From: an uncultured Phycisphaerales bacterium
GTDB lineage: Bacteria > Planctomycetota > Phycisphaerae > Sedimentisphaerales > Anaerobacaceae
Reading direction: 5' to 3'
Length of the DNA stretch: 56,094 nucleotides
NCBI GenBank assembly: GCA_937927975.1
Contig: CALEZT010000227.1
Coordinates: 1 to 56,094 of the forward strand
The notes under the pieces were generated by a model. It was given only the letters and a program-made list of their open reading frames with translations, was not told where the DNA came from and searched no databases. Position numbers and translations under genes: made by a program. Shown one piece after another: positions 43,246 to 51,369 of this stretch (position 1 is the stretch's first letter; each line of letters starts with the position of its first letter).

Positions 43246-44279
43246 CACATCTCGATCATCGCCTTGACGACACCGTCCCGATAGCCCGCGACCAGTTCGA
43301 ATGCCTCCTGGATCTGGTCCAGCTTGAAGCGGTGGGTCACCATGAAATCCGGCCGGACCTGCTTCGACGCCACCAGATCGATGGCCTTGTGCGTGCAGGC
43401 GTTCTGCCGTCGGATGTTGACGATGGTGATCTCCTTGCGGCGGATCTTGTCGATCGCGAAGGATATCCTGTCCTCCCGCGGGATGCCGACCAGCATGAGC
43501 TTGCCGCCGGCCTTGAGGACATCCACCGCCTGATCGATCGTCTCCTGTTGACCGGCGCACTCGAAGGCGACGTCCACTCCCAGGGGCTGCTGCTTGAGGA
43601 TCGCGGCCACGACGTCCTCTTTCAGAGGATTGCCGACCCAGGTCGCCCCGCCGGTGCGGGCGGTGCCCATACGACTGTCGATCTTTTCGGTCAAATAGCA
43701 GGCCCGCACGCCCTCGGCCTGCGCACTGGCCAGGCAACTGAGGCCGATGGGCCCGGCCCCGAGGATCGCGATATCAGCCGACCTGGCCAGCTTCGCCTGC
43801 TTGACCGCGTAAACGCCGATCGCGAGCGGCTCACAGAGCACGCCCTGCTCGATGGAAATCCTCCCGTGGGTAGGAAGGCAGCACTCCTCCGGCATCACGA
43901 TGTGCTCGCTCAGGCAGCCGTTGCCCTGGCCGGGCGTGCCGAGGAACCGCAACTTGAAGCACGTGTTCTCGCGTCCCTGGCGGCACTGATCACACTCATG
44001 ACAAGAAATCGCAGGCTCAACCACGACCTCGTCGCCCACTTTGACGTTCTTGACAGCCTTGCCCACCGCCGCGACCGTCGCGGCGCACTCGTGCCCGACG
44101 ATATAGGGGAACTGAACCACCTGGGAGCCGATCCGACCGGTCTCGAAGTAGTGCACGTCCGACCCGCAGACGCCCACCATTTCGATCTTGAGCAGGACAT
44201 CGGTGTCCTTTTCGATCCTGGGATCGGGAACCTCCCGCACTTCCATCCGACGGATTCCCGTCAACACAGCCGCTTTCAT
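43245..44279 (-). CDS. Zinc-dependent alcohol/polyol dehydrogenase (sorbitol/threonine dehydrogenase-like)
   Basis: The 344-residue medium-chain dehydrogenase oxidises a secondary alcohol or polyol with NAD(P). Catalytic zinc ligands are the Cys of MVGVCGSDVHYF, the His-Glu of VGHECAAT and a later Glu. A structural zinc site is CHECDQCRQGRENTC. The cofactor domain shows ILGAGPIGLSCLASAQ. The C-terminal half (AGGKLMLVGIPRED, AFELVAGYRDGVVKAMIEM) also fits L-iditol or related dehydrogenases. The neighbours (cinA, YchF-like) do not indicate a substrate. The start at 44279 is the first ATG; the gene ends with a TGATG overlap to cinA. Confidence 0.87.
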   Translation of the reverse strand: MKAAVLTGIRRMEVREVPDPRIEKDTDVLLKIEMVGVCGSDVHYFETGRIGSQVVQFPYIVGHECAATVAAVGKAVKNVKVGDEVVVEPAISCHECDQCRQGRENTCFKLRFLGTPGQGNGCLSEHIVMPEECCLPTHGRISIEQGVLCEPLAIGVYAVKQAKLARSADIAILGAGPIGLSCLASAQAEGVRACYLTEKIDSRMGTARTGGATWVGNPLKEDVVAAILKQQPLGVDVAFECAGQQETIDQAVDVLKAGGKLMLVGIPREDRISFAIDKIRRKEITIVNIRRQNACTHKAIDLVASKQVRPDFMVTHRFKLDQIQEAFELVAGYRDGVVKAMIEM

Positions 44280-44300
44280 GAATGCACCGATCTCCTGTGA

Positions 44301-45371
44301 CTACACGTTGAACCGGAAGTTGATGATATCGCCGTCTTTGACGACATAGTCCTTGCCTTCGAGCCGCATCTTGCCGGCGGCTTTCACCGCCTTCTCCTCG
44401 CCGAGGGTCTTGAGGTCGTCGTAGGCCATCGTTTCGGCGCGGATGAAGCCTCGCTTGATGTCGGAGTGAATCTTGCCCGCCGCGTCCAGGGCGCTGGTGC
44501 CCTTGCGGATGGGCCAGGCTCGGACCTCGTCGGGGCCCACCGTCAGGAAGCTGATCAGACCCAGCGCCGAATAGCAGATCTTGACGAATTTCTCCGCCGC
44601 GGACTCGGTGATCCCCAGGTCTGCTTTGAACACCGTCCGGCTCTCCTCGTCCAACTGGGCCAGTTCGTGCTCCAACTTGGCGCACATCGTCACGACAGGA
44701 ACCGTACCGCCCATGACCTCGCCGAGATCGAAGGTCTTGTCGAGCTGGTTCTCCCCCACGTCGATGACCAGGGCCATCGGTTTGAGCGTCAGAAAACCCA
44801 GAGACTTGATGATCGCCAACTCGTCGTCGTTTTCAACGGCCGAGCTGATGGGCTTCTCCGACTCGATGGCGGCCTGGAGCCGCTTCTGGAGGGCCAGTTC
44901 CGCCTTGTCCTGGGCCTGGGTCTTAGTTGGTTTCTTCACCTGGGTTTCGAGCTTCTCGATCCTCGTCGTGACCAGTTCCAGGTCCGTGAGCAGCAATTCG
45001 GTCTGCAATTCCACCAAATCGCGTTTCGGATCGACCTTGTTGCGGTACGGCGGTACCGAGGGGTCTTCAAACGCGCGGATGACCATGACCAGCATGTCCA
45101 CCGCTCGAACCTGGCCGATCAGTCGGCGGGCCGCGGTCCGGCCGTGCTCGTCCGTGAAGCTAAAGCCCGGCAGATCCAGGACATCCATCGTTGCCCGGAC
45201 CACTTTCTTGGGTTTGTAGAGCCCTTCCAGCCAGACCAGTCGCTCATCCGGGACCGGCACAATGGCTTCTTCGATGTTGTTGAGCCCCATCGGCGGAATG
45301 GCCTTGCCGCTGATGGCGGAGAAAATCGTGCTCTTGCCGGACTGCGTGAGCCCGAGCAACGCGGTCTTCAT
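44301..45371 (-). CDS. YchF/Obg-like GTPase-family protein with altered G motifs
   Basis: The 356-residue protein has the YchF (OLA1) layout: an N-terminal P-loop domain and a C-terminal DUF933/TGS domain ending in KAVKAAGKMRLEGKDYVVKD, GDIINFRFNV. The G1 motif is GLTQSGKSTIF where YchF has GxPNVGKST, G3 is DLPGF where DIAGL is common, and the base-recognition region is ALVIDVGEN, so the NxxE/NKxD Asn is replaced by Asp. The central alpha-helical part (LTDLELVTTRIEKLETQVKK) forms a coiled coil as in YchF. It may bind a nucleotide other than ATP/GTP, or be a divergent paralogue. It is packed between the dehydrogenase and the fumarase-like gene. Confidence 0.85.
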   Translation of the reverse strand: MKTALLGLTQSGKSTIFSAISGKAIPPMGLNNIEEAIVPVPDERLVWLEGLYKPKKVVRATMDVLDLPGFSFTDEHGRTAARRLIGQVRAVDMLVMVIRAFEDPSVPPYRNKVDPKRDLVELQTELLLTDLELVTTRIEKLETQVKKPTKTQAQDKAELALQKRLQAAIESEKPISSAVENDDELAIIKSLGFLTLKPMALVIDVGENQLDKTFDLGEVMGGTVPVVTMCAKLEHELAQLDEESRTVFKADLGITESAAEKFVKICYSALGLISFLTVGPDEVRAWPIRKGTSALDAAGKIHSDIKRGFIRAETMAYDDLKTLGEEKAVKAAGKMRLEGKDYVVKDGDIINFRFNV

Positions 45372-45372
45372 G

Positions 45373-45924
45373 TCATGCTCCAGACTGAGATTTCATCGTA
45401 ATTCTGTCGTAAACGCTGTCGCCGAAGGCATCATAAGCCACCACAGCAGGGAAATCAACCACCTCCAGGCGACGAATGGCCTCCGTGCCGAGGTCCTCGT
45501 AGGCGACCACCTCGGCCTTGACGATGTGCTGGCTGAGCAAAGCTCCGGCCCCTCCGAGCGTGGCCAGATGAACCGCGCCGTATTGCCTGAGCGACTGGCG
45601 GACCTCGTCGCTGCGGTAGCCTTTGCCGATCATGGCCCGCAGGCCGTGGGCGATCAGTCTGGGGCTGAAACCATCCATCCGGGCCGAAGTCGTCGGACCG
45701 GCCGAGCCGATCGCTCTGCCCGGCCGGGCAGGCGTGGGACCCACGAAGTACAGGATCGCCCCCTCCAGCGAAACAGGCAATTCCTCGCCCCGATCGAGGG
45801 CCTCGCACAGGCGTTTGTGGGCCATGTCCCGAGCAGTATAGATGATACCGTCGAGGACGACTTCATCGCCTGCCTTGAGCCGACGCACGTCGGCCTCCGT
45901 CAATGGTGCATGCAATCGAATCAC
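45373..45924 (-). CDS. Fumarase/tartrate dehydratase beta-type subunit (class I)
   Basis: The 183-residue protein is the C-terminal/beta domain of class I fumarate hydratase or L(+)-tartrate dehydratase, which works with an Fe4S4-containing alpha subunit. Motifs are LHAPLTEADVRRLKAGDEVV, DGIIYTARDMAHKRL, FVGPTPARPGRAIGSAGPTT and MIGKGYRSDEVRQSL. A GTG at 45924 is favoured: GGAG is correctly spaced, and a promoter-like pair at 45966-45994 would place transcription start after the ATG at 45981. No alpha subunit lies in the window. The gene is 1 nt before the YchF-like gene. Confidence 0.85.
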   Translation of the reverse strand: MIRLHAPLTEADVRRLKAGDEVVLDGIIYTARDMAHKRLCEALDRGEELPVSLEGAILYFVGPTPARPGRAIGSAGPTTSARMDGFSPRLIAHGLRAMIGKGYRSDEVRQSLRQYGAVHLATLGGAGALLSQHIVKAEVVAYEDLGTEAIRRLEVVDFPAVVAYDAFGDSVYDRITMKSQSGA

Positions 45925-45965
45925 ATCGGATCTCCGCAGATTCCTGAATCCACACGGTCGTTTGG

Positions 45966-45994
45966 AGTGTACTACAGGCATGCGGTTTCGCGAA
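45966..45994 (-). promoter_or_regulatory. Possible promoter of the fumarase-like/YchF-like/dehydrogenase/cinA operon
   Basis: On the minus strand TTCGCG (45989-45994), 17 nt and TACACT (45966-45971) make a weak sigma-70-like pair. The start would be near 45959, giving a leader of about 35 nt to the GTG at 45924. Confidence 0.3.
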
Positions 45995-46109
45995 GCCAAA
46001 TCTGCGATCCGACAAAGGCTCGAACGATCCAGGCCCCCCGGCGTAATGAACCTCAGGCGACAATTCGACGGGGTTCGGAGAAAAGGTGTCATTTCGACAA
46101 CGGCTTTGG

Positions 46110-46115
46110 TAGAAT
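46110..46115 (+). promoter_or_regulatory. -10-like TAGAAT just before the siroheme-type gene
   Basis: TAGAAT at 46110-46115 ends 7 nt before the ATG at 46123, a distance at which transcription would start at the initiator codon itself. The -35 region is not convincing. The arrangement repeats that at 12344 and 46823. Confidence 0.35.
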
Positions 46116-46122
46116 GAGTCTT

Positions 46123-46767
46123 ATGGCGAAGTATCCAATATTCGTGGAGCTCGGAACCCGACGAGTGGTCGTCGTCGGCGGCGGCGCTGTGGCCGTTCGA
46201 AAAGCCACTTCTCTTCTGGAGGTCGGCGCCCGTTTGGTGGTCGTCGCCTACAAACCCAACGATGCCATCACTGTGCTGTGCGCCAACCACGGCGGCGAGC
46301 TGATCCGCGACCGATATGCCAAGCACTACATCGCAGAGGCGGTGCTCGTCATCGCCGCGACGGACGATCCAGAAGTCAACGCCCAGGTCTATCGCGATTG
46401 CCAGGAGTTGGGGATTCTCTGCAATGTGGTGGACGATCCCGAGCACTGCGATTTCTTCGTCCCGGCCGTCGTCAAGCGAGGCGGTCTCCAGATCGCCGTC
46501 GGGACCGGGGGGGACTGCCCTGCCTACGCCGGACACCTCCGACAGAAACTGGAGGCTCTATTCACCGAAGAGCACGGGCGGTTCCTCGCGGAACTGGAGA
46601 GCGTCCGCCGCGAAGTCATCGACGGTGTAGACGGTTCGGGCGAACGCAAGTCGCTGCTGGGCGAGTTCGTGGACGACGAGTCTTTCGAATACTTCCGCAC
46701 GCACGGTCCCCTGGCCTGGCGGGAACGAGCACGGGACAAGATCAAGACTCACACAGCGAAGGGCTGA
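46123..46767 (+). CDS. Precorrin-2 dehydrogenase/siroheme synthase N-terminal domain protein
   Basis: The protein is predicted to oxidise precorrin-2 to sirohydrochlorin with NAD and perhaps insert iron, steps to siroheme. The 214 residues start MAKYPIFVELGTRRVVVVGG and have the nucleotide motif VVVVGGGAVAVRKATSLLEV. Further landmarks are VIAATDDPEVNAQVY, CNVVDDPEHCDFFVPAVVKR, QIAVGTGGDCPAYAGHLRQK, a CysG_N/Met8-like pattern. No methyltransferase domain (CobA) follows, as in Met8-type proteins. Another ATG at 46114 would add three residues but overlaps the -10-like TAGAAT. The gene is divergent from the fumarase-like operon. Confidence 0.88.
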   Translation: MAKYPIFVELGTRRVVVVGGGAVAVRKATSLLEVGARLVVVAYKPNDAITVLCANHGGELIRDRYAKHYIAEAVLVIAATDDPEVNAQVYRDCQELGILCNVVDDPEHCDFFVPAVVKRGGLQIAVGTGGDCPAYAGHLRQKLEALFTEEHGRFLAELESVRREVIDGVDGSGERKSLLGEFVDDESFEYFRTHGPLAWRERARDKIKTHTAKG

Positions 46768-46822
46768 TTGCACGCGCCGCCCTCACACGCCATTCTTCCG
46801 CACAAAGACCCCGTCCCTGCGG

Positions 46823-46828
46823 TATAAT
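46823..46828 (+). promoter_or_regulatory. Consensus -10 box TATAAT close to the U32 start
   Basis: TATAAT at 46823-46828 lies 8 nt before the ATG at 46837, so a transcript from it would have almost no leader. No clear -35 box lies at the correct distance (around 46800). The gap to the previous gene is only 69 nt. Confidence 0.45.
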
Positions 46829-46836
46829 CTTCTCCG

Positions 46837-48666
46837 ATGATCAGAACGATCGAATTACTGGCGCCTGCGAAGGATGCTCCCACCGCGCAGGCGGCGATTC
46901 TGTGCGGAGCGGACGCCGTCTACATCGGGGCTCCGCGGTTCAGCGCGAGGGAAGCTGCCGGGAACACGGTGGATGCGATCCGCCGGGTCGTGGAATTCGC
47001 ACACCCCTACTATGCCCGCGTCTACGTCGCATTGAACACGCTGCTTCGAGACGACGAACTGCCGGCCGTGGAGAAGATGATCCGTCAGCTCCATGAGGCG
47101 GGCATCGACGGCCTGATCGTCCAGGACGTGGGTTTGCTGGAATTGGATCTGCCGCCTTTGCCGCTGATCGCCAGCACGCAGATGCACAACGCATCGCCCG
47201 AGAAGGTGCAGTTTCTCGAACAGGTCGGATTCTCCCGCGTAATCCTGGCTCGCGAACTGACGCTGGAACAGATCCGCGAGATTCGCAGCCGCACGCAGGT
47301 CGAGTTGGAGTGCTTCGTCCACGGGGCTCTCTGCGTCGGGGTCAGCGGGCAATGCTCCATGAGCTATGCTCTGGGCGGCCGCAGCGGCAATCGCGGCCAG
47401 TGCGCCCAGCCTTGCAGACGACTGTACAGCCTCAGAGACCGGGCGGGCAGTGAGATCGCGAGGAATCGCCATCTCCTGTCGCTCAAGGATCTCTGCCTTG
47501 CCGATCACCTGGAGGAACTGCTCGACGCCGGCGTCACGTCTTTCAAGATCGAGGGCCGCCTCAAAGATACTGCGTACGTCGCCAACACGGTCGGTTTCTA
47601 TCGTCGCAGGCTGGACGAGACTCTGACCGCCAAAGGCCTGCGCCGTGGTTCGTCGGGCACCGTCCGCCTGGGCTTCGAGCCCAACATCGAAAAGACCTTC
47701 AATCGCGGCTTCACCGACTACGGCCTCACGGGCCGAAACGGGTCGGTCGCATCGATGGACACGCCCAAATCCATCGGGGAGTTCGTCGGCGCCGTCGCTC
47801 GCATCGAGGGGGCCGGCTTCACGCTCGACCGCGACTGCGACCTGCACAACGCCGACGGCCTGTGCTTCTTCGATCCCCAGCGCCGGCTCGACGGAACCAC
47901 CGTCAATCGCGTCGAGGGCCGAAGGGTCGATCTCCGGAAGATGCAGGGCATCCGCGTCGGGCAGGAGATCTATCGCAACTTCGATTACGCCTTCTCTCGC
48001 AGGCTTGCCGCAAGACCCGCAGAACGCAAGATCGGCCTGGCGATGTCCCTGCAGGATACGCCGGACGGCCTGTTGCTCTGCGGCTTCGATGAAGATGGAA
48101 ACCAAGTACAAGTGACGATCAGCGGATGCCAGCCAGCCCAGAAGAAAGACACCGCGAGACAGACTCTCGTCGCCCAACTGACCCGCCTGGGCAACACGAT
48201 CTTCGGGTGCTCGCACGTGCAGTTCCACACGCAGGACGTCCATTTCGTTCCGGCCTCGCGTCTGAACGCGGCCAAACGCGAACTGGTCGCACGATTGCTT
48301 GAGGTTCGCGAGGCGAACCGGCCTCGTGACATAGGGCGCGTCCAACGCAATGACGTGCCCTATCCGCAGAAGCATCTGACTTTCCAGGGCAATGTGCTCA
48401 ACCAGAGAGCCGAGGCCTTCTATCGTCGGCACGGGGTCGAGACCATCGAGCCGGCCGCGGAGACCGGCGTGGACCTGTCGGGCCGGGTCGTCATGACCAC
48501 GAAGCTGTGTTTGCGAAAAGAGCTCGGCCTGTGCAGGGGACATGGAGTGAAGTCCCCCGCCGAGCCGATGATCCTGGAAGACGAGGACGGCGTGCGATAC
48601 GCGGTTCGGTTTCGCTGCGGTCCCTGTGGAATGGAGATACTTCTGGAAGGAGAGAACAACAGATGA
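46837..48666 (+). CDS. U32 family peptidase/RNA hydroxylase-like protein (RlhA/TrhP-type)
   Basis: The U32 family includes proteins first called peptidases and later found in prephenate-dependent hydroxylation of tRNA or 23S rRNA. The 609-residue protein has the U32 barrel (about 5-300): LLAPAKDAPTAQAAI, ADAVYIGAPRFSAREAA, VALNTLLRDDEL, VSGQCSMSYALGGRSGNRGQ, CAQPCRRLYSL with the conserved Cys set near 172-196, and SLKDLCLADHLEEL plus FKIEGRLKD. A second part (about 310-609) has a U32 C-terminal beta domain and ends in a Cys cluster (KLCLRKELGLC, CGPC), which may bind a metal. Its last codon overlaps the next gene by ATGA, so the two are translationally coupled. Confidence 0.88.
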   Translation: MIRTIELLAPAKDAPTAQAAILCGADAVYIGAPRFSAREAAGNTVDAIRRVVEFAHPYYARVYVALNTLLRDDELPAVEKMIRQLHEAGIDGLIVQDVGLLELDLPPLPLIASTQMHNASPEKVQFLEQVGFSRVILARELTLEQIREIRSRTQVELECFVHGALCVGVSGQCSMSYALGGRSGNRGQCAQPCRRLYSLRDRAGSEIARNRHLLSLKDLCLADHLEELLDAGVTSFKIEGRLKDTAYVANTVGFYRRRLDETLTAKGLRRGSSGTVRLGFEPNIEKTFNRGFTDYGLTGRNGSVASMDTPKSIGEFVGAVARIEGAGFTLDRDCDLHNADGLCFFDPQRRLDGTTVNRVEGRRVDLRKMQGIRVGQEIYRNFDYAFSRRLAARPAERKIGLAMSLQDTPDGLLLCGFDEDGNQVQVTISGCQPAQKKDTARQTLVAQLTRLGNTIFGCSHVQFHTQDVHFVPASRLNAAKRELVARLLEVREANRPRDIGRVQRNDVPYPQKHLTFQGNVLNQRAEAFYRRHGVETIEPAAETGVDLSGRVVMTTKLCLRKELGLCRGHGVKSPAEPMILEDEDGVRYAVRFRCGPCGMEILLEGENNR

Positions 48667-51257
48667 ACGATCACGTGGCGGAGCTGACGACAGGATTGCC
48701 GGGGTTGGACCAGGCTCTCAAGGGCGTCCTGGCGGGCGACAACATCGTCTGGCAGGTGGACGCGGTGGAGGATTACATGGCCGTGGCGGCCCCCTACGTG
48801 AACGCGGGCCTCCAGTCCGGTCGCAAAGTCATCTACTTCCGGTTCGCGAGCCACCCACCGGTGATCTTCCAAGGGCGGTCGGTCGAAGTACACGAGATGG
48901 ACCCCGCCGAGGGCTTCGAGACGTTCATCGCCAAGATCCACAGCGTCATCGAAGCCGCCGGGCGAGGCGTGCTGTACGTCTTCGATTGCCTCTCCGAACT
49001 GGCCGCCGACTGGTACTCGGACTCCATGCTGGGCAATTTCTTCATGCTCACCTGTCCCTATCTCTACGACCTCGAGACGGTGGCGTACTTCGCGATCTTC
49101 CGCAACTCGCACAGCGCCAAGGCCATCCGCCCGATCATGGAGACGACCCAGCTCTTCCTGGAACTCTACCGCCACGCGGGCGACCTCTACGTCCATCCCA
49201 TCAAGGTGCAGTTTCGCTATTCGCCCACGATGAACATGCTGCACCGATGGCACGGCGACCAGTTGCGGCCGGTGACATCGAGCGTGTTGATCTCCGAGAT
49301 CCTCTCCTCGGTCAACTGGTCCGACCTGAACGCCGACACGCGACCGGGCTACTGGGATCGCACCTTCCTGGAGGCCCAGCGTGTCCTCGACGCCTCCGAG
49401 GCAGGCGTCTGCCCGCCGAAGAAGCAGCAGGAGACGTTCGACCACCTCAGTCGGATGATCATCTCTCGCGATCCCGGCATGCTCAAGCTCGTCTCCCGCT
49501 ACCTGACGCTGGACAACGTGCTGAACATCTGGAAGCGGATGATCGGCTCGGGCCTGATCGGCGGCAAGACGGTCGGCATGCTGATCGCCCGAAGCATTCT
49601 GAAGAAGCATTCGCCGCGGTTCGCCGAGCTGCTCGAGGAGCAGGATTCGTTCTACGTCGGCTCCGACGTGTTCTACACCTATCTGGTCCGCAACGGAGTC
49701 TGGTGGCTGCGGCAGAAACAGCGAACGCCCGCGACCTTCCTCGAAGGCGCGGTCCAGGCCCGCCAGCGGATCCTTCAAGGCCATTTCCCCGACTACATCC
49801 TGGAGCAGTTCGAGCAGATGCTCGACTACTTCGGCCAGTCTCCGATCATCGTGCGGTCCAGCTCGCTGCTGGAAGACAACTACGGCAATTCTTTCGCGGG
49901 AAAATACGAAAGCGTCTTCTGCCCCAATCAGGGGCCGCGGGAACGCCGACTCGAGGATTTCCTCTCGGCCGTGCGGACCGTCTACGCGAGCACGATGAGC
50001 GAAAAGGCCCTGCGATACCGCGATCAGCGGGACCTGCTCCACCATGACGAACAGATGGCGTTGCTGGTGATGCGGGTCTCCGGCGCGATGCATGGGCGCT
50101 ACTACTACCCGCAAGCGGCAGGCGTGGGCTTCTCTTTCAATCCCTACGTCTGGAACGAGAGCATCGATCCCAAGGCCGGCGTGCTGCGTCTGGTCTTCGG
50201 CCTGGGCACCCGCGCGGTCGACCGCTCCGACGACGACTACACGCGTCTGGTCGCGCTCAACGTCCCCGAGAAGCGGCCCGAATCCAACTTCGAGGAGGTC
50301 CGCCAATACGCCCAGAGGCGGGTCGATTACATCGACCTCCAGGCCAACCGCGTCATGTCGGGCCACTTCCTCGACGTGGTCAAAGAGAGCACCGACCTGC
50401 CGATCGAGATGTTCGCCTCCGCGGACGAGTCGCTGACCACGATGGCCGGCGGCAAGGTCTGGGTCCCCACGTTCGACACCCTGCTGACGAGCACCGAGTT
50501 CGTCCGCGACATGCGGGAGGCCCTCGCCTCGCTCCAGCAGGCGTATGAGTACCCTGTCGACGTCGAGTTCACGCTGAACTTCGCGGACGACCGGTCCTAC
50601 CGGATTCACCTCGTTCAGTGCAGGCCGCTGCCGGTCAAGGGCACCGAGACGCCCCGGCCGCCGGAGGTGGAGATCCCCCGGGCCCAGGCCATCATCGAAG
50701 CCAGCGGCGCGGTCGTCGGGCACAGCCGGCACGCCAGGATCAGCCGGTTCGTGTACGTGGCGCCGCCGGTCTACAGCCGGTTGTCGCTGCAGGACCGTTA
50801 CGAGGTGGCGCGCCTCCTGGGCAAGATCAACCAGAGCTGCGAATCGCTCGTGGACGGGTGCCTGATGTTCCTCGGGCCGGGACGCTGGGGCACCAGCGAC
50901 CCCTTCCTGGGCATCCCGGTCACTTTCGCGGAGGTCAACCGGGCCGCCGTGCTCTGCGAGATCGTCCAGATGCACGAAAACCTCGTTCCCGACGTCTCGC
51001 TGGGAACGCACTTCCTCAACGAGCTTGTCGAGACGGATATGCTCTACCTGGCCCTGTTTCCCGATCGAGGAAACAACTACCTTCGGACGGACCTCTTCGA
51101 GAACTCCCCCAATCGCCTGCTGCAACTGGTCCCCAAGGCGGGCAAGTGGGTCGATGCGGTCAAGGTCGTCGACGCCTGCGAGATCCCCTGCGGCGGGGTC
51201 TTCCTCAATGCGGATGCCTTCAAACAGAAGGTCGTCTGCTACTTCGCGGAGGCGTAA
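48663..51257 (+). CDS. KaiC-like N-domain fused to PEP/pyruvate-binding (PPDK N-terminal) domain
   Basis: The 864-residue protein is composite. Residues about 1-230 resemble a KaiC/RecA-type domain: TTGLPGLDQALKGVLAGDN, then RGVLYVFDCLSEL as a Walker B-like strand. The P-loop (GxxxxGKS/T) that should follow GDN is missing (IVWQVDAVEDYMA). Residues about 290-660 form an ATP-grasp PPDK_N domain: GSGLIGGKTVGMLIAR, VRSSSLLEDNYGNSFAGKYE, VFGLGTRAVDRSDDDY, HLVQCRPLPV. A C-terminal region (about 700-864) has FLGPGRWGTSDPFLGIPVTF. The swivelling phosphohistidine and PEP-utilising domains of PEP synthase are absent. The function is unknown; it may be a regulatory or nucleotide-sensing protein. The gene overlaps the U32 gene by 4 nt. 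Confidence 0.85.
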   Translation: MNDHVAELTTGLPGLDQALKGVLAGDNIVWQVDAVEDYMAVAAPYVNAGLQSGRKVIYFRFASHPPVIFQGRSVEVHEMDPAEGFETFIAKIHSVIEAAGRGVLYVFDCLSELAADWYSDSMLGNFFMLTCPYLYDLETVAYFAIFRNSHSAKAIRPIMETTQLFLELYRHAGDLYVHPIKVQFRYSPTMNMLHRWHGDQLRPVTSSVLISEILSSVNWSDLNADTRPGYWDRTFLEAQRVLDASEAGVCPPKKQQETFDHLSRMIISRDPGMLKLVSRYLTLDNVLNIWKRMIGSGLIGGKTVGMLIARSILKKHSPRFAELLEEQDSFYVGSDVFYTYLVRNGVWWLRQKQRTPATFLEGAVQARQRILQGHFPDYILEQFEQMLDYFGQSPIIVRSSSLLEDNYGNSFAGKYESVFCPNQGPRERRLEDFLSAVRTVYASTMSEKALRYRDQRDLLHHDEQMALLVMRVSGAMHGRYYYPQAAGVGFSFNPYVWNESIDPKAGVLRLVFGLGTRAVDRSDDDYTRLVALNVPEKRPESNFEEVRQYAQRRVDYIDLQANRVMSGHFLDVVKESTDLPIEMFASADESLTTMAGGKVWVPTFDTLLTSTEFVRDMREALASLQQAYEYPVDVEFTLNFADDRSYRIHLVQCRPLPVKGTETPRPPEVEIPRAQAIIEASGAVVGHSRHARISRFVYVAPPVYSRLSLQDRYEVARLLGKINQSCESLVDGCLMFLGPGRWGTSDPFLGIPVTFAEVNRAAVLCEIVQMHENLVPDVSLGTHFLNELVETDMLYLALFPDRGNNYLRTDLFENSPNRLLQLVPKAGKWVDAVKVVDACEIPCGGVFLNADAFKQKVVCYFAEA

Positions 51258-51299
51258 GACAACTCAGGGGTCAGGCGGGGTGTGCAGGAAAGGGCAAAA

Positions 51300-51360
51300 C
51301 GAAAACAGGCGGCAACGCAGCAATCCCCTCTCGCAGGAGACCCGACTGCATTGCCGCCTT
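51300..51360 (-). terminator. Terminator of rplU
   Basis: On the minus strand AAGGCGGCAATGCAG (ending near 51346) and CTGCGTTGCCGCC pair in a 13-bp stem with one wobble and a loop of about 25 nt, followed by TGTTTTCGTTTT. This is a classic rho-independent form, placed right after the rplU stop at 51370. It may also stop the convergent transcript of the PPDK-type gene. Confidence 0.7.
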
Positions 51361-51369
51361 CAGACGAGG

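Noticed and set aside
48420..51125. A 901-codon open frame on the minus strand opposite the PPDK fusion gene
   Set aside because: Its residue make-up is rich in Arg, Gly, Asp and Val, with no domain and no start signal. The plus-strand frame has clear ATP-grasp motifs. It is a shadow caused by high GC third positions.
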